Source: Planctomycetaceae bacterium (GTDB lineage Bacteria; Planctomycetota; Phycisphaerae; Phycisphaerales; UBA1924). From it: a stretch of 64,000 bases of DNA. Each line of letters opens with the position of its first letter. The stretch's first letter is position 1. Positions 53,104 through 63,000 of this stretch are shown here, one piece after another. The position numbers and the translations under genes are program-made. The notes below the pieces were generated by a model that was not told where the DNA came from, searched no databases, and was given only the letters and a program-made list of their open reading frames with translations. The DNA is taken from assembly GCA_027487735.1 (NCBI GenBank), contig JAIYDA010000066.1:16204-80203 (forward strand), given 5' to 3'.

Positions 53104-54672
53104 ATGAACACTCACTTCCGCGCAATCTCTCTCGTCGCCTCCACGGGCCTGGTCGCTTTGTTGCTGGGCTGCTCCGGGTGCGCCTCGTACAGTGGCGCCG
53201 GTTGGCACGGCAAGCCCGACACTGTGGCGGGCACCGGGCACGACCACAAGTCGAGCGGCGCAGCAGCGAAGGACACCGCACCAGCCAAGCCCGTCATTAC
53301 GCTCGATGGCGATACCTCCGAATGGCCCGAGGGCGTCGTCGCGCTCGCTGATGAGCACCATCTTTACTTGCGATTCAGCTTCGAGGGGAGCCAGCAGTTC
53401 ACGCTGCAAGCGGCAAACGAGAGCACGGTGCTGCTGCTCGACACCGATGGCAACGCAAGCACGGGCGAGCGGCTCGCGCCCAGCGAACTCAGCGAGCTTG
53501 GCATCGACCTCGAGGTCGTGTTCTCACCTCCACGGGCGGATGGCACGCTGGGGCGGGGCGTTGCACTGCGCAGCGTGAGCACCGATGGTGTGCGGAGCAC
53601 GCTAAGCGTCTACGACTGGGACTTTGCATGCGCCCCCACGTTCGCGAGCGAGTGGTATGAGGCTCGTCTCAGCCGAACGCCCGTGGGCAGCGTGCCCGAG
53701 GCCGCCTCGGGCTTGCTTGGCACAAGCACGAGCGTGCGCGGTGCCTTTGGGCTCACGAACGGGCAAGGCGCGCTGCTTGCTTGGTCGCCGCCCTTTGCAG
53801 CGACGATGCCCGAGCGATGCCAAACGAGCGCCCGCGCGAGCAACATGACGATCCCGAAGAAGCCCGCGGGCGGCGTGCGCGTGCTGAGCTACAACGTGCT
53901 GCGCTCAAGCCCGAAGCAGAAGCCCGAGGTTTACGCACGCATCCTCAAGGCGATCGACGCCGACGTGCTGCTGCTGCAAGAGTGGGAATCTTCGGGCCCT
54001 GCCGACATGCAGCAATGGTTTGGCGCGAATGCGAGCACGCTGGGCAACTGGCAGGCGCGGACAGTCGCGGGCGAGGTGGGCCAGGGCGGGGGCATCGCGG
54101 TCGTCAGCAGGCTGCCCATCACGGGCCCGCTGCTCTCGGGCCCCGTTCTCGTCGAGGGCCGCCCGATGCGCTTCGTCGCTGCATCCATCGACAGCCCCTT
54201 GGGTACGCTGCACGTCGCGAGCACGCACCTCAAGTGCTGCGGCACGCTGGGCAGCCGCGAAGACCAGCAGCGCATGAACGAGGCCCTCGCCATCAACGCC
54301 GCGATGCGGGGCGTTGCATCGCCCGATGCGACGGTCATCATCGCGGGCGACATGAACCTGGTGGGCGGGCGTGCACCGCTGGACACGCTGGTGAACGGGC
54401 TCGACGCCGACGGCTCGGCCCTCGCCATCGCGAACGCGCGCACGCTGGGCGACCGCACCTACACCACGTGGAGCGAAGCGGGCAACAACTTTGGGCCCGG
54501 GCGCCTCGACTACATCGTCTACAGCGACAGCGGCTCGGTGCGCACCACAAACAGCTTCGTGCTCGACACCAGCCGCCTGAGCGACGCGACCCTCGCGAGC
54601 CTGGGCCTGCAGCGCAGCGACACCGCAGACGCGAGCGATCACAAGCCTGTGGTCGTGGACTTTGTGAGGTAG
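53104..54672 (+). CDS. Lipoprotein of the endonuclease/exonuclease/phosphatase family
   Basis: A 522-residue exported protein with lipoprotein signal (LLLGC, Cys23). Residues 60-240 form a beta domain resembling carbohydrate-binding or DOMON-like folds (ITLDGDTSEWPEG, LYLRFSF, LLLDTDGNASTG), seen in secreted enzymes. The C-terminal EEP domain (about 260-522) has VLSYNVL, LLLQEWE with the metal-binding Glu, STHLKCC, IIAGDMNLVGG, RLDYIVYS and the catalytic SDHKPVVVDF. It is likely a secreted nuclease or phosphodiesterase. ATG 53104 lacks a clear ribosome-binding site; three 14-bp repeats lie just upstream and a strong terminator follows. Confidence 0.88.
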   Translation: MNTHFRAISLVASTGLVALLLGCSGCASYSGAGWHGKPDTVAGTGHDHKSSGAAAKDTAPAKPVITLDGDTSEWPEGVVALADEHHLYLRFSFEGSQQFTLQAANESTVLLLDTDGNASTGERLAPSELSELGIDLEVVFSPPRADGTLGRGVALRSVSTDGVRSTLSVYDWDFACAPTFASEWYEARLSRTPVGSVPEAASGLLGTSTSVRGAFGLTNGQGALLAWSPPFAATMPERCQTSARASNMTIPKKPAGGVRVLSYNVLRSSPKQKPEVYARILKAIDADVLLLQEWESSGPADMQQWFGANASTLGNWQARTVAGEVGQGGGIAVVSRLPITGPLLSGPVLVEGRPMRFVAASIDSPLGTLHVASTHLKCCGTLGSREDQQRMNEALAINAAMRGVASPDATVIIAGDMNLVGGRAPLDTLVNGLDADGSALAIANARTLGDRTYTTWSEAGNNFGPGRLDYIVYSDSGSVRTTNSFVLDTSRLSDATLASLGLQRSDTADASDHKPVVVDFVR

Positions 54673-54756
54673 CTTGTGCGATAAGTTGTGCGATAGATAA
54701 GGTGCCTCTGGCGAGGACCACGCCGGGGCTGACTTGCCACACTCCCTGCCCTTTCT

Positions 54757-54784
54757 GCACGCCGCGAGCACGCTCGCGGCGTGC
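54757..54784 (+). terminator. Terminator of lipoprotein EEP gene
   Basis: Perfect 12-bp stem (54757-54768 with 54773-54784), CACG loop, followed by TTTGTT. Confidence 0.88.
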
Positions 54785-54812
54785 TTTGTTCTCTCCCAGC
54801 GTTTGTTCTTCC

Positions 54813-54818
54813 TATCCT
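54813..54818 (+). promoter_or_regulatory. Putative -10 box of PLP enzyme gene (leaderless type)
   Basis: TATCCT ends exactly 8 nt before ATG 54827; no ribosome-binding site lies between. It sits immediately after the upstream terminator. Confidence 0.5.
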
Positions 54819-54826
54819 TGTCTTCT

Positions 54827-56716
54827 ATGCCCCACGCCCCAAACGCCCCCCACGCTTCCTCGCCCGCTCGCCCGCACGACGTCGAGCTTGCCTCGCAGAT
54901 TTCGCCGCGCCGCAAGAGCTCGCAGGCCACGACAATCTCCGAGCTTGCCGCCGAGCAGCTCGCCCACTTCGGCATCGACCCCACGAGCGACTTTGGCAGT
55001 CGGATGGCCGACCTCACCAAGCACCTCTACAGCGGCCACGCCGACATGCGGCTGCTGTGGGACACCACCGTGAAGGAGCTCGCGACGCTGCCCCGCAAGG
55101 ACCGCATCGAGCGATTCGCGGCCCAAAAGTTCCTCTGCTACCAGCTCGCAAAGATGCTCGACACGCTGCAGCACCCCTTCCGCAAGACCTACCAAAGCCT
55201 CGTCCCCACCACCGCCCAGCGCCTGCCCAAGGGCCCCTACCCGATCTTCGACAACGTGACGGCACTCTTCAGCGCCAAGCCCGTCATCACGCGCACCGCG
55301 ACATACATCTACGCCTGCGCCGAGTGGGTGACCGACGCCTTCGAGGGCAAGGAGCTCATGCTCGAGGTCTACTCGCGCTTGCTGAACCCCACGAACGTCA
55401 GCCTCGCCAACCACATCGTCGACATCGAAGCTGGCCCATACGCCCACGAATACTTCGCGTGGAACTTTAACAGCGGCATGGCAGCCGTCGACGCCATCCT
55501 CAGCCACCTCGTGGGCTACCAGGACATCATCCTCGCAAGCCGCAACGTCTACGGCGGCACCTATCAGCTCATGCACGACTGGTTCGCCAAGAAGGGCAAC
55601 CTCGACGTGAGCGTGAACTTCTTCGATGGCTACGAGGTCAAGGACTTCATCACCGCGTTCGAGAAGGTCTCCGCCGCGAATGCCGATCGCATCAAGCAGG
55701 GTCGCCACATCTATGTCTACATCGAGAGCCCCTGCAACCCGCACGGCTACGTGCTCGATGTGCCCGCGATCTGCAAAGAGGCGCACAAGCGCGGCCTCAC
55801 GGTCATCTGCGATAGCACCGTGGGCACGCCCTTCCTGCACCGCCCTCTCCAAAAGCCCGACGCCATGGAACGCCCCGACTTCATCATCCACAGCTATACG
55901 AAGGACCTGAGCGGCCACGGCAGCACCACCGCGGGCTGCCTCATCGGTCGCAACGAACGCATGTTCATGGGCAAGCACGAGAGCATGCCCGGCACCGACG
56001 TCGACGGCAAGCCCCGCACCTTCAACTGGGACGAAACGGTTTTCTGGAACGTCTACTACGTGAAAGGCGCGTTCCTCGATAGCGACAAAGCCTACGAAGT
56101 GCTCAACGGCATGCACACCCTCGAGCTGCGACTGCTGCAAAAGGTCGTGAACACCTTGGCATTCACCGAGTTCCTGCAAAGCCACCCCGACATCAACGTG
56201 AAGAGCAACGCCGCACCAGGCAACGAAAACTCCGCCGTGCGCGAGCGCGTTATGCACCAGGGCTTCCCCGCCCCACTCTTCACGTTCGACTTTGAAGGCA
56301 AAGGCTCAAGCACAGGCGGCGCGAAAGCCACGCGCCCCAACATCGACCGCTACACCTTCGAACGCTTCTTCGACTGCCTCGACCCCATCTTCGGCCACCA
56401 AGTCTCGCTGGGCCAGCCCAACACCGTCGTCCTCTGCCCCGCCATCACCAGCCACAGCGAGATGAGCGAGCAAGCCTTGAAGGACGCCGGCATCAGCCCC
56501 ACCACCGTCCGCGTGGCTGTGGGTGCCGAAGACCCGCGAACCTTGATGGCCCACCTCATCAAGGCGGCAGAGAGCACACTCGATAGCGTTGTGCCCGGCT
56601 TTAGCAAGAAGTTCCCAACGTCTGAACAGTGCGACGCGATGTACTTCAAGCACTACACGGCAGTGCATGAAAAGTACATGAAGAGCCAGCCGAGGATGGC
56701 TGAGTTGGTGGGGTGA
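54827..56716 (+). CDS. Long PLP-dependent Cys/Met-metabolism enzyme
   Basis: A 629-residue fold-type I PLP enzyme of the gamma-family (cystathionine gamma-synthase, methionine gamma-lyase, O-acetylhomoserine sulfhydrylase). The PLP lysine is Lys359 in SYTKDLSGHGSTTAG; the Asp binding the pyridine nitrogen is in VICDSTVGTP; phosphate-binding NFNSGMAAVDA is present. Usual members are 380-430 residues. Here an N-terminal extension of about 200 residues precedes the core, so this is a distinct long subfamily. The final codons (MKSQPRMAELVG) lie in a block repeated downstream of two other genes at 58.9 and 63.1 kb. ATG 54827 follows TATCCT at 8 nt. The exact reaction is unknown. Confidence 0.85.
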   Translation: MPHAPNAPHASSPARPHDVELASQISPRRKSSQATTISELAAEQLAHFGIDPTSDFGSRMADLTKHLYSGHADMRLLWDTTVKELATLPRKDRIERFAAQKFLCYQLAKMLDTLQHPFRKTYQSLVPTTAQRLPKGPYPIFDNVTALFSAKPVITRTATYIYACAEWVTDAFEGKELMLEVYSRLLNPTNVSLANHIVDIEAGPYAHEYFAWNFNSGMAAVDAILSHLVGYQDIILASRNVYGGTYQLMHDWFAKKGNLDVSVNFFDGYEVKDFITAFEKVSAANADRIKQGRHIYVYIESPCNPHGYVLDVPAICKEAHKRGLTVICDSTVGTPFLHRPLQKPDAMERPDFIIHSYTKDLSGHGSTTAGCLIGRNERMFMGKHESMPGTDVDGKPRTFNWDETVFWNVYYVKGAFLDSDKAYEVLNGMHTLELRLLQKVVNTLAFTEFLQSHPDINVKSNAAPGNENSAVRERVMHQGFPAPLFTFDFEGKGSSTGGAKATRPNIDRYTFERFFDCLDPIFGHQVSLGQPNTVVLCPAITSHSEMSEQALKDAGISPTTVRVAVGAEDPRTLMAHLIKAAESTLDSVVPGFSKKFPTSEQCDAMYFKHYTAVHEKYMKSQPRMAELVG

Positions 56717-56992
56717 GGCTAGTATTCGTTCGTATCTGGGGTAAAAAAATTCGATCGTGTATGGGGTAACGGGTGAGTTGAGCAGACGACATCATCGTCT
56801 GCTCAACCGCCCCGTTGTCGGGTGCTGACCTGAGGGCCTCATGGCCTCATGCCAAGAAGGAAAGAGCAAAGTGTTCATTTGTGCGCAAGCGACGTTTCGT
56901 TCCTACCTCCTGGTGCTGCTCGCGACGCTGATCGCCCCGTTCGTCCCCGCCCACGCCGCACGCGGGCAGTGCCCGGCCGGCTGGCTGCCGAC
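56677..56992 (+). repeat. Left copy of long direct repeat (PLP gene 3' end + leader + signal-peptide start)
   Basis: Repeated at 63140-63429. It runs from CATGAAGAGCC in the PLP gene through the stop, an intergenic leader and the start of a secreted protein (CAQATFRSYLLVLLA...ARGQCPAGWLP). Identity by eye is about 85-90%, with an extra internal tandem of about 25 bp here (ATTCG..TCGT..GGGGTAA twice). A 37-bp piece of it also occurs at 58895-58932. Confidence 0.9.
56777..56807. repeat. Perfect 13-bp hairpin in the repeat leader
   Basis: GTTGAGCAGACGA (56777-56789) pairs with 56795-56807 around CATCA. No T-run follows. In the right copy (about 63213-63243) the loop is kept but three arm positions differ without compensation. 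Confidence 0.75.
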
Positions 56993-57104
56993 GCCGCGAC
57001 AAGATGACCGCATCCCGGCCATGCATGACCGGGCGCCTTCAAGGGATGTCCGTTCCGTGCACAAGAATGACCATCCATCACTTTGGCATGAGCTCGTGGG
57101 CTGA
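56871..57104 (+). pseudogene. Truncated 5' remnant of a secreted delta-60-repeat gene
   Basis: This is the first copy of the gene start that is intact at 63300. The signal peptide (CAQATFRSYLLVLLATL...AHA) and mature N terminus (ARGQCPAGWLP) match. Immediately after, the sequence diverges, runs through a short unrelated stretch and stops at 57104, so no repeat domain follows. The equivalent of the right copy's ATG reads AAG here; GTG 56871 or ATG 56841 could still start a peptide of 77-87 residues. It is most simply a junction remnant left by the duplication; a secreted peptide cannot be excluded. Confidence 0.7.
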
Positions 57105-57126
57105 TGCCGCGAACGAGGAGAAATGA

Positions 57127-58866
57127 ATGCAGCCAGTTCGTACGCCGTTGCTGAAGTCTGTGCTCCATTTGCTGATCGGCGCGATTGGAGTGATTTTCAT
57201 CCCTATCAACGCTTCGTACGCACAGTGCGCGTCCCCAGGATTCGTGCAGGCCTCCGACGGAACCAGTTGCAACAGCGTGACCATTACATGGTCGTCGGTC
57301 CAGTTTGCCACCGGGTATCAGATCTTTCGGAATCCGTTCGGCGGCACTGGCGGGACTCAGATCGGCACCAACGGCTCGTCAACCTCTTTCACCGACACCA
57401 CCGGTACCCCCGGGGTGACATATTGGTACTCGGTCAGGGCAACAGGCAACATCTGCGGCAGTAATGCCCCGTTTGGCGGTCCGGACTCAGGCTTCCGCGC
57501 AGGTCCGCCTGCGGTGCCCAGTAATGTGCAGGCTTCAAACGGCTCATCTTGCTCCGGCGTTTCCGTCTCTTGGTCGTCTGTCGTCGGTGCAACCGGCCAT
57601 GAAGTTGGCCGAGCCACGTCTCAGGGGGGCAGCCCTTCGGTGATCGGCTCAACCTCCGGCGTGAGTTTCACCGACACGACGGCCGTGCCCGGACAGGTTT
57701 ACTTCTATTCAGTGCGTGCACTGAACAACTGCGGCGCGGGCAATTTCAGCTCTGGCTCGGCACAGGGGGTAAGGCTCGCACCGCCACCGCCGCCAATCGG
57801 TGGGCCAAATGTTCAGAGCACGTGCGCGTCAATAACGGTGTCTTGGTCTGCGGTTCTAGGGGCCAGCGGGTACGATGTCGGACGGAGCACGTCCTTCTCG
57901 GGTAGCAACCCGACGGTCGTTGGTAGTCCGTCGGGCGGAAGCTTCACCGATACGACCGCAATTCGCGGCACAACTTACTACTACTTTGTTCGGTCGCGAA
58001 ACTCATGCGGGGCGGGTGACTTCGGTTCTTCAAGCTCAGGGATCGTACGTCCTGCCCTTGGCGTTCCCGCCTTCGTCTCTGCTCGAGAAGGTACTAGTTG
58101 CGACTTTACAACAGTTCAGTGGAACTTTGTTCTGGGTGCAACAAGGTACGATGTTGCAAGGTACGAATTCAACCAGCCGTCCTTCGCGACAGTCATCGGG
58201 TCCAGCATCTCAACTAGCTTTAATGACAACACGGGAATCCCTGGCCGGGTCTACTATTACTTTGTTCGTGCCGTCGACAATTGCGGCCCTGGCGACTATT
58301 CCTCCACTCCTCCTGTAACAGGCTTCCGCGCAACCTCGCCCGTAGTAACGGACCAGCCGGCTGGTGTCTCAGTGTGCACGAGCAATGCGATCGCATTCTC
58401 CGTTCGGGCAACTGGCAATGGAATCGCGGCCTCGTCCATCGACTACCAGTGGCAGCTCGCTGATCCACCCGGCAATTGGATCTCGCTCAACTCGGCACCA
58501 GTAGCCCTACCCGGTGGCGGGCAGGTCTCTGCCACGCAAGCGGATCAACGGCTCGCGTACATTAGCGTGAGCGGGCGTTCCGGAACGCTGCCCATCCGCT
58601 GCATCGTCTCCAACGCCTGCGGCAGCGTCACCAGCAACACCGCCACTTTGACTGTGCTCGAAGCCTGTTGCGACCCCATCGACTTCAACCAAAACTCCCT
58701 CTTCCCCGAAGACCAAGACCTCGTCGACTTCCTCTCCGTCCTCGCCGGCGGCGACTGCTCCCCTGGCAACACCTGCTCCGACATCGACTTCAACAACGAC
58801 GGCCTCTTCCCCGACGACACCGACCTCATCGCCTTCCTCACCGTCCTCGCGGGCGGGGCGTGCTAA
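57127..58866 (+). CDS. Secreted Fn3-like repeat protein with EF-hand-like C-terminal module
   Basis: A 579-residue exported protein. The signal peptide ends near SYAQ (residue 33). Four fibronectin-III-like repeats of about 90 residues follow, each with the pattern SCxxVxVSWSxVxGAxxYxVxR...SFTDTT..PGxxYYYxVRAxNxCG, carrying two cysteines. An Ig-like domain (SVCTSNAIAFSVRA...YQWQLAD...RCIVSNACGSVTSNTATLTV) is next. The C terminus has two EF-hand-like repeats (DFNQNSLFPEDQDL and DFNNDGLFPDDTDL) flanked by cysteines. GAGGAG (57115-57120) is 6 nt before the ATG. The last 168 bp (from 58765) are nearly identical to the end of the gene at 60031. Function is unknown; display or assembly on the cell surface is likely. 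Confidence 0.85.
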   Translation: MQPVRTPLLKSVLHLLIGAIGVIFIPINASYAQCASPGFVQASDGTSCNSVTITWSSVQFATGYQIFRNPFGGTGGTQIGTNGSSTSFTDTTGTPGVTYWYSVRATGNICGSNAPFGGPDSGFRAGPPAVPSNVQASNGSSCSGVSVSWSSVVGATGHEVGRATSQGGSPSVIGSTSGVSFTDTTAVPGQVYFYSVRALNNCGAGNFSSGSAQGVRLAPPPPPIGGPNVQSTCASITVSWSAVLGASGYDVGRSTSFSGSNPTVVGSPSGGSFTDTTAIRGTTYYYFVRSRNSCGAGDFGSSSSGIVRPALGVPAFVSAREGTSCDFTTVQWNFVLGATRYDVARYEFNQPSFATVIGSSISTSFNDNTGIPGRVYYYFVRAVDNCGPGDYSSTPPVTGFRATSPVVTDQPAGVSVCTSNAIAFSVRATGNGIAASSIDYQWQLADPPGNWISLNSAPVALPGGGQVSATQADQRLAYISVSGRSGTLPIRCIVSNACGSVTSNTATLTVLEACCDPIDFNQNSLFPEDQDLVDFLSVLAGGDCSPGNTCSDIDFNNDGLFPDDTDLIAFLTVLAGGAC

Positions 58867-58932
58867 GGCATTGTTCCATCGCGCGCCGCGGCGGCATGAA
58901 GAGCCAGCCGAGGATGGGGGAGTTGGTGGGGT
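58765..58932 (+). repeat. Copy 1 of 168-bp 3' module block
   Basis: Matches 63010-63177 with three visible mismatches (about 98%). It covers the last EF-hand-like repeat, the stop codon and 66 bp of following DNA including the KSQPRM(A/G)ELVG-encoding piece. Confidence 0.93.
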
Positions 58933-59008
58933 AGGGAACATGAGCAAAGGGCGCACATGACCAAACCCAGGCAACACTTGACACGCCAGAGTTGCCCTCG
59001 CACGCCGA

Positions 59009-59770
59009 CTACTTCAGCGCCGCCGCCACCAACTCAGCCCGGTTTGACACGCCCAGCAACTTGTGGAGCCGGCCCACATGCATGTGCACGGTGTGCGCGC
59101 TGATCCCAAGCTCGCGCGCCACCTGCTTTTCGCTCTTGCCCTTGGCGAGAAGTTCGAGCACCTGCGCAAGTCGCGGCGTGAGATTGTGCTCTTTTGTCGA
59201 GTGCTCACCCATCAGCACTTGCGACCACCCTTGCAGTGCTTGCTGCAACAGTTGCATCGCGCGGACATCGCTCGGAGTGTACTGCCCATCGCTCCAAGCC
59301 CTGTGGACAGCGATACACATGGCACACGTCTCCCCACGCGGCGCAAGCACGCTCAGCATCATGTCATCGACATGCGCTTTGCGGCGATACTCCTGCACGT
59401 AGGGCGTGGCATACCAGTTTGCATCCTCAACATGCCGAGCGCGAAGCCACGTGCGCGGCATGCGCGGGCTGGACACAATTTTTTCCAACAGCGGGTCGGC
59501 GCACGCTCGGTCAGCAAGATAGCTCACGAAGACCTTGCGGGCGTTGCTGTCGAGGCCCGTATCCGTGACGCGAGTCGGCCTGGCGTGATCTTCAGAGTTC
59601 CACCCCTGCACTTCGCACACTACGCCCATCGACGCATTCGTCAGCGATCTTGCATGATCACAGAGCAGCGACCGCCAATCACCTTTGGCGACAAACACCT
59701 CGCCCACCTCGCCAACGGCGAGGAGGACGCGGCGTTCGGTGCTCAGCTGTTCTCGCTTGGGTGCCACCAT
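59009..59770 (-). CDS. LuxR-family transcriptional regulator
   Basis: A 253-residue regulator. The N-terminal about 185 residues form a GAF/PAS-like sensor of unknown ligand. The C-terminal LuxR helix-turn-helix begins at LTPRLAQVLELLAKGKSEKQVA and contains ELGISAHTVHMHVGRLHKLLGV, the typical DNA-recognition helix and dimer helix. No receiver domain or phospho-acceptor Asp is present. It starts at ATG 59770 with AAGGTGA just upstream. It sits alone on the minus strand between two secreted-protein genes and is divergent from the kelch-like gene across a 260-bp gap that should hold both promoters, suggesting local control. Confidence 0.85.
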   Translation of the reverse strand: MVAPKREQLSTERRVLLAVGEVGEVFVAKGDWRSLLCDHARSLTNASMGVVCEVQGWNSEDHARPTRVTDTGLDSNARKVFVSYLADRACADPLLEKIVSSPRMPRTWLRARHVEDANWYATPYVQEYRRKAHVDDMMLSVLAPRGETCAMCIAVHRAWSDGQYTPSDVRAMQLLQQALQGWSQVLMGEHSTKEHNLTPRLAQVLELLAKGKSEKQVARELGISAHTVHMHVGRLHKLLGVSNRAELVAAALK

Positions 59771-60030
59771 TCACCTTTCACTCGAATGAACGTCCGCTTG
59801 AGCCATGAGAAGAACTGTACACCTGAAAAGCTGTATTGCCCGGCGCAGGCGGCGGAGTACTTTCTCCCCGACTGTGTCCCTGGAGTGGATGGAAGGCAGC
59901 CGCTCGCCACCGAGTGGAATCAAACATTCGCAGAATCTTCACGCTTCCGAGCGGAACGGCATCAGACGGAGCGTTTTTCAAGCGAACGGCTTCAGATCAA
60001 GAAGTGACTTGACACAAAGAGGTGCGGATC

Positions 60031-63000
60031 ATGTTCACATTACCAGTCGCTTTGGCCGAGTGTGCCTCGATGCTGCGCGCCAACATCGTCGCAGGTGCGC
60101 GTGCGTCTGCTGTGTTTGCCGTCTGCATGGTGTGGATCATCAGCCTGCCACACGCGGCGCAGGCTCAGTCATGCACGGGCAGCTGGCTGTATCACGCCCC
60201 CGATCAACAGCGCCCGGGCATCGATCTGTTTAACAATCGCACGCCTGACTGCGTCATCGGGTGGGACCCCGACGGCCAAGGCCCCCAGCAAGAGTGGACC
60301 ATCGTGGGCGGCCTCATCGACAAGGCCGGCAACACGCCCGTTGCAAACATCGCCGCCTTTGACGGCACCCAGTGGCGAGCACTGGGCGCGGGATTCAATC
60401 AGCGGGTGCGGCAACTGGCGGTGCTGAACGGCGAGCTCTACGCGGCGGGCGACTTTACCGCGTCGGGCGCGACGTCAGTCAGCCGGGTGGCTCGATGGGA
60501 CGGAACAAGCTGGCAAGCACTCGGCACAGGACCGGGCGGCAGCGTCAACACCATGCACGTGTGGAACAACCAAATTGTCGTCAGTCAAGCAATGTCGGGG
60601 GGCAACGGCAACGCGCGAGTTTGGAATGGAGCAGCCTGGACCACACTCGGCGCCTTTGGCGGACAAATCGGTGCCTTCGCAACCTATAACAGTCAACTCG
60701 TTGCCGCAAGCACTTCAACGACGCCTGCTGGTCGGATCGCCGCATGGAATGGTTCAGCCTGGGTCGCCTTGGGTTCAGGCGTCAATGGCGCGGTCGAGTC
60801 ACTTGCTGTCCTAAACAACGATCTCATCGCCGCTGGCTTTTTCACGACGGCAGGCGGCTCTCCCGTCAGCAACATCGCCCGCTGGAACGGCACGTCATGG
60901 TCTGCGCTTGGCTCGGGCATCAATGCCCGCGTCAACGCCCTCGCCGTCCTCGGCAACGAAGTCTTCGCCTGCGGCAACTTCAGCAACGCGGGCGGCGTCG
61001 CTGTCAGCAACGTCGCAAAGTGGAACGGAACCTCGTGGACCGCCACGTCGAGCGGACTTGTGAACGAAGGCTCGCCGGTTGACATGGCTGTGGTGCGCGG
61101 CCGCATCAACGTTGTTGGCAACTTCACCCACGCGGCTTCAACGATCCCAATGTCGGGCATCGCAATCTGGAACGCAACTGAAAACCGCTGGCAAGCGGTT
61201 TCATCGTCGTTTGACGCAAATGTGAATGGTTTTCTGGAGTTTCAAGGCAGTATGTATGCCTTCGGGTCGTTTACTCGCGCAGGTGGCGATGCGGCCGGTA
61301 GCGTTGCGAAGTGGGACGGCCTCGCGTGGCGGCCCGTTGGAACCAATGCGTTGCGCTTCACTCACGCGTTGGTTGAGTACAACGGGCAACTGGTCGCAGC
61401 AGGAAGCAACCCCAATCAGGATGGCACGTTCAATCAACGTGTCATGCGGTTTGACGGCACAACATGGCTCCCCCTCACCGACGAAGCAAGCAGCACGTTT
61501 GTCGGCCCTGCAAACGATCTCATCGTCTACAACGGTGATCTCTACGCGTCTGGTCAGTTCAGTGTCGCAGGCGGTGTTCCGGCAAACTGCATCGCTCGTT
61601 GGGATGGACTAGCCTGGAACCCCTTGCAGCAAGGACTGACTGGAATCTTTGGTTCCCAAAGCTCCGTGTTTGCATCGGCTCTGGCCGTTTTCCAGAACGA
61701 ACTCTACGTCGGCGGCGCGTTCGTCAACGCAGGTAGCGTCACCAACGTCAATCATATCGCGCGGTGGAACGGCTCGACCTGGAATCGAGCGGGAACGCTG
61801 AACGGGTACAACCCGTTTGCCTTCGTGGGTTCGCTTCAGGAATTCCAGGGCCAGCTTTACGCTACGGGAAACGCGTTGTTTGGTTCCAACCAAGAAATCG
61901 GTAGATGGAACGGTTTGACTTGGACGGGAATTAGTCCCGGTTTGGGCTTCGGAGGCGGCCGCTCGATGTGCGTGCACAACGGCAGACTCTACGTTGGTGG
62001 TGCCTTTACAAGTGCTGGCGGCAGCACGAGCATTGGGATCGCCCGCTACACCGGCACCGCGTGGCAAACCGTTGGCACCCAAGGTCTCGGCTTCAACCCC
62101 GGCAACCGCGACACCGTCACCGCCCTCGCCTCCTACAAAGGTGAGGTCCTCATCGGCGGTATCTTCCCCGCAATCGATGCGGGAACATTCACCGGCGGCA
62201 CCGGCTCGGGCAACTTCGCTCGCTTCACCGAAACCAACATTCCTTGGATCGCGCGCCAACCGCAAGACGTCTTCTCCTGCGTGGGCAACACCGTCCAGTT
62301 CACCTCGGCCGTCGCAACCGGATACACCAACGTCACCTATCGCTGGCAGATCGCAAGTGATCTCGCTGGCGTGGTCTTTCGCGACCTCGCCTCCAACGAC
62401 GCACCAGGGGTCAGCACCGTCTCAGGCCAGACTACCCCCACTGTCACGATTACCTTGGTCGATTCGGGCTCAGGATTCGACTGGAATCACAAGCTGCGAT
62501 TGGTCGCATCCAACGCGTGCGGGCAAACCACATCAGACACTGCCGACCTCAGCATTGTGACACCCCCCACCATTGTTCAAAGCCCTGCCGACGGCCTCAC
62601 CTGTCCGCAAGCTCTCACCAGCGGCGTTCGCCTTTCAGTGGTTGTCGGTCCGCCACTCGTGAGCTATAACCTGCTCTGGCAGATTGAAGACCCTGCGGTG
62701 CCCACGGGCTGGCGCACTCTTGAAGAACACATGGACGTCTTGCCGCTCGTCCTCGCAAACGGCGAAACCTGCGGCGAGTATGTCTACCTCCCGTCGCAGA
62801 CTCTGGAACTCACAAACCTCTGCCCGGGCGTATCAGGCACACGCTTCCGAGCCATCGTCAACAACTTCTGCGGCGAATCGCCCAGCCAGCCCGCCGCCAT
62901 TGGCGTCAGCACCTGCGACTGCATCGACTTCAACGCCGACACCCTCTTCCCCGACGACGCCGACCTCCTCGACTTCCTCACCGTCCTCTCCGGCGGCGAT

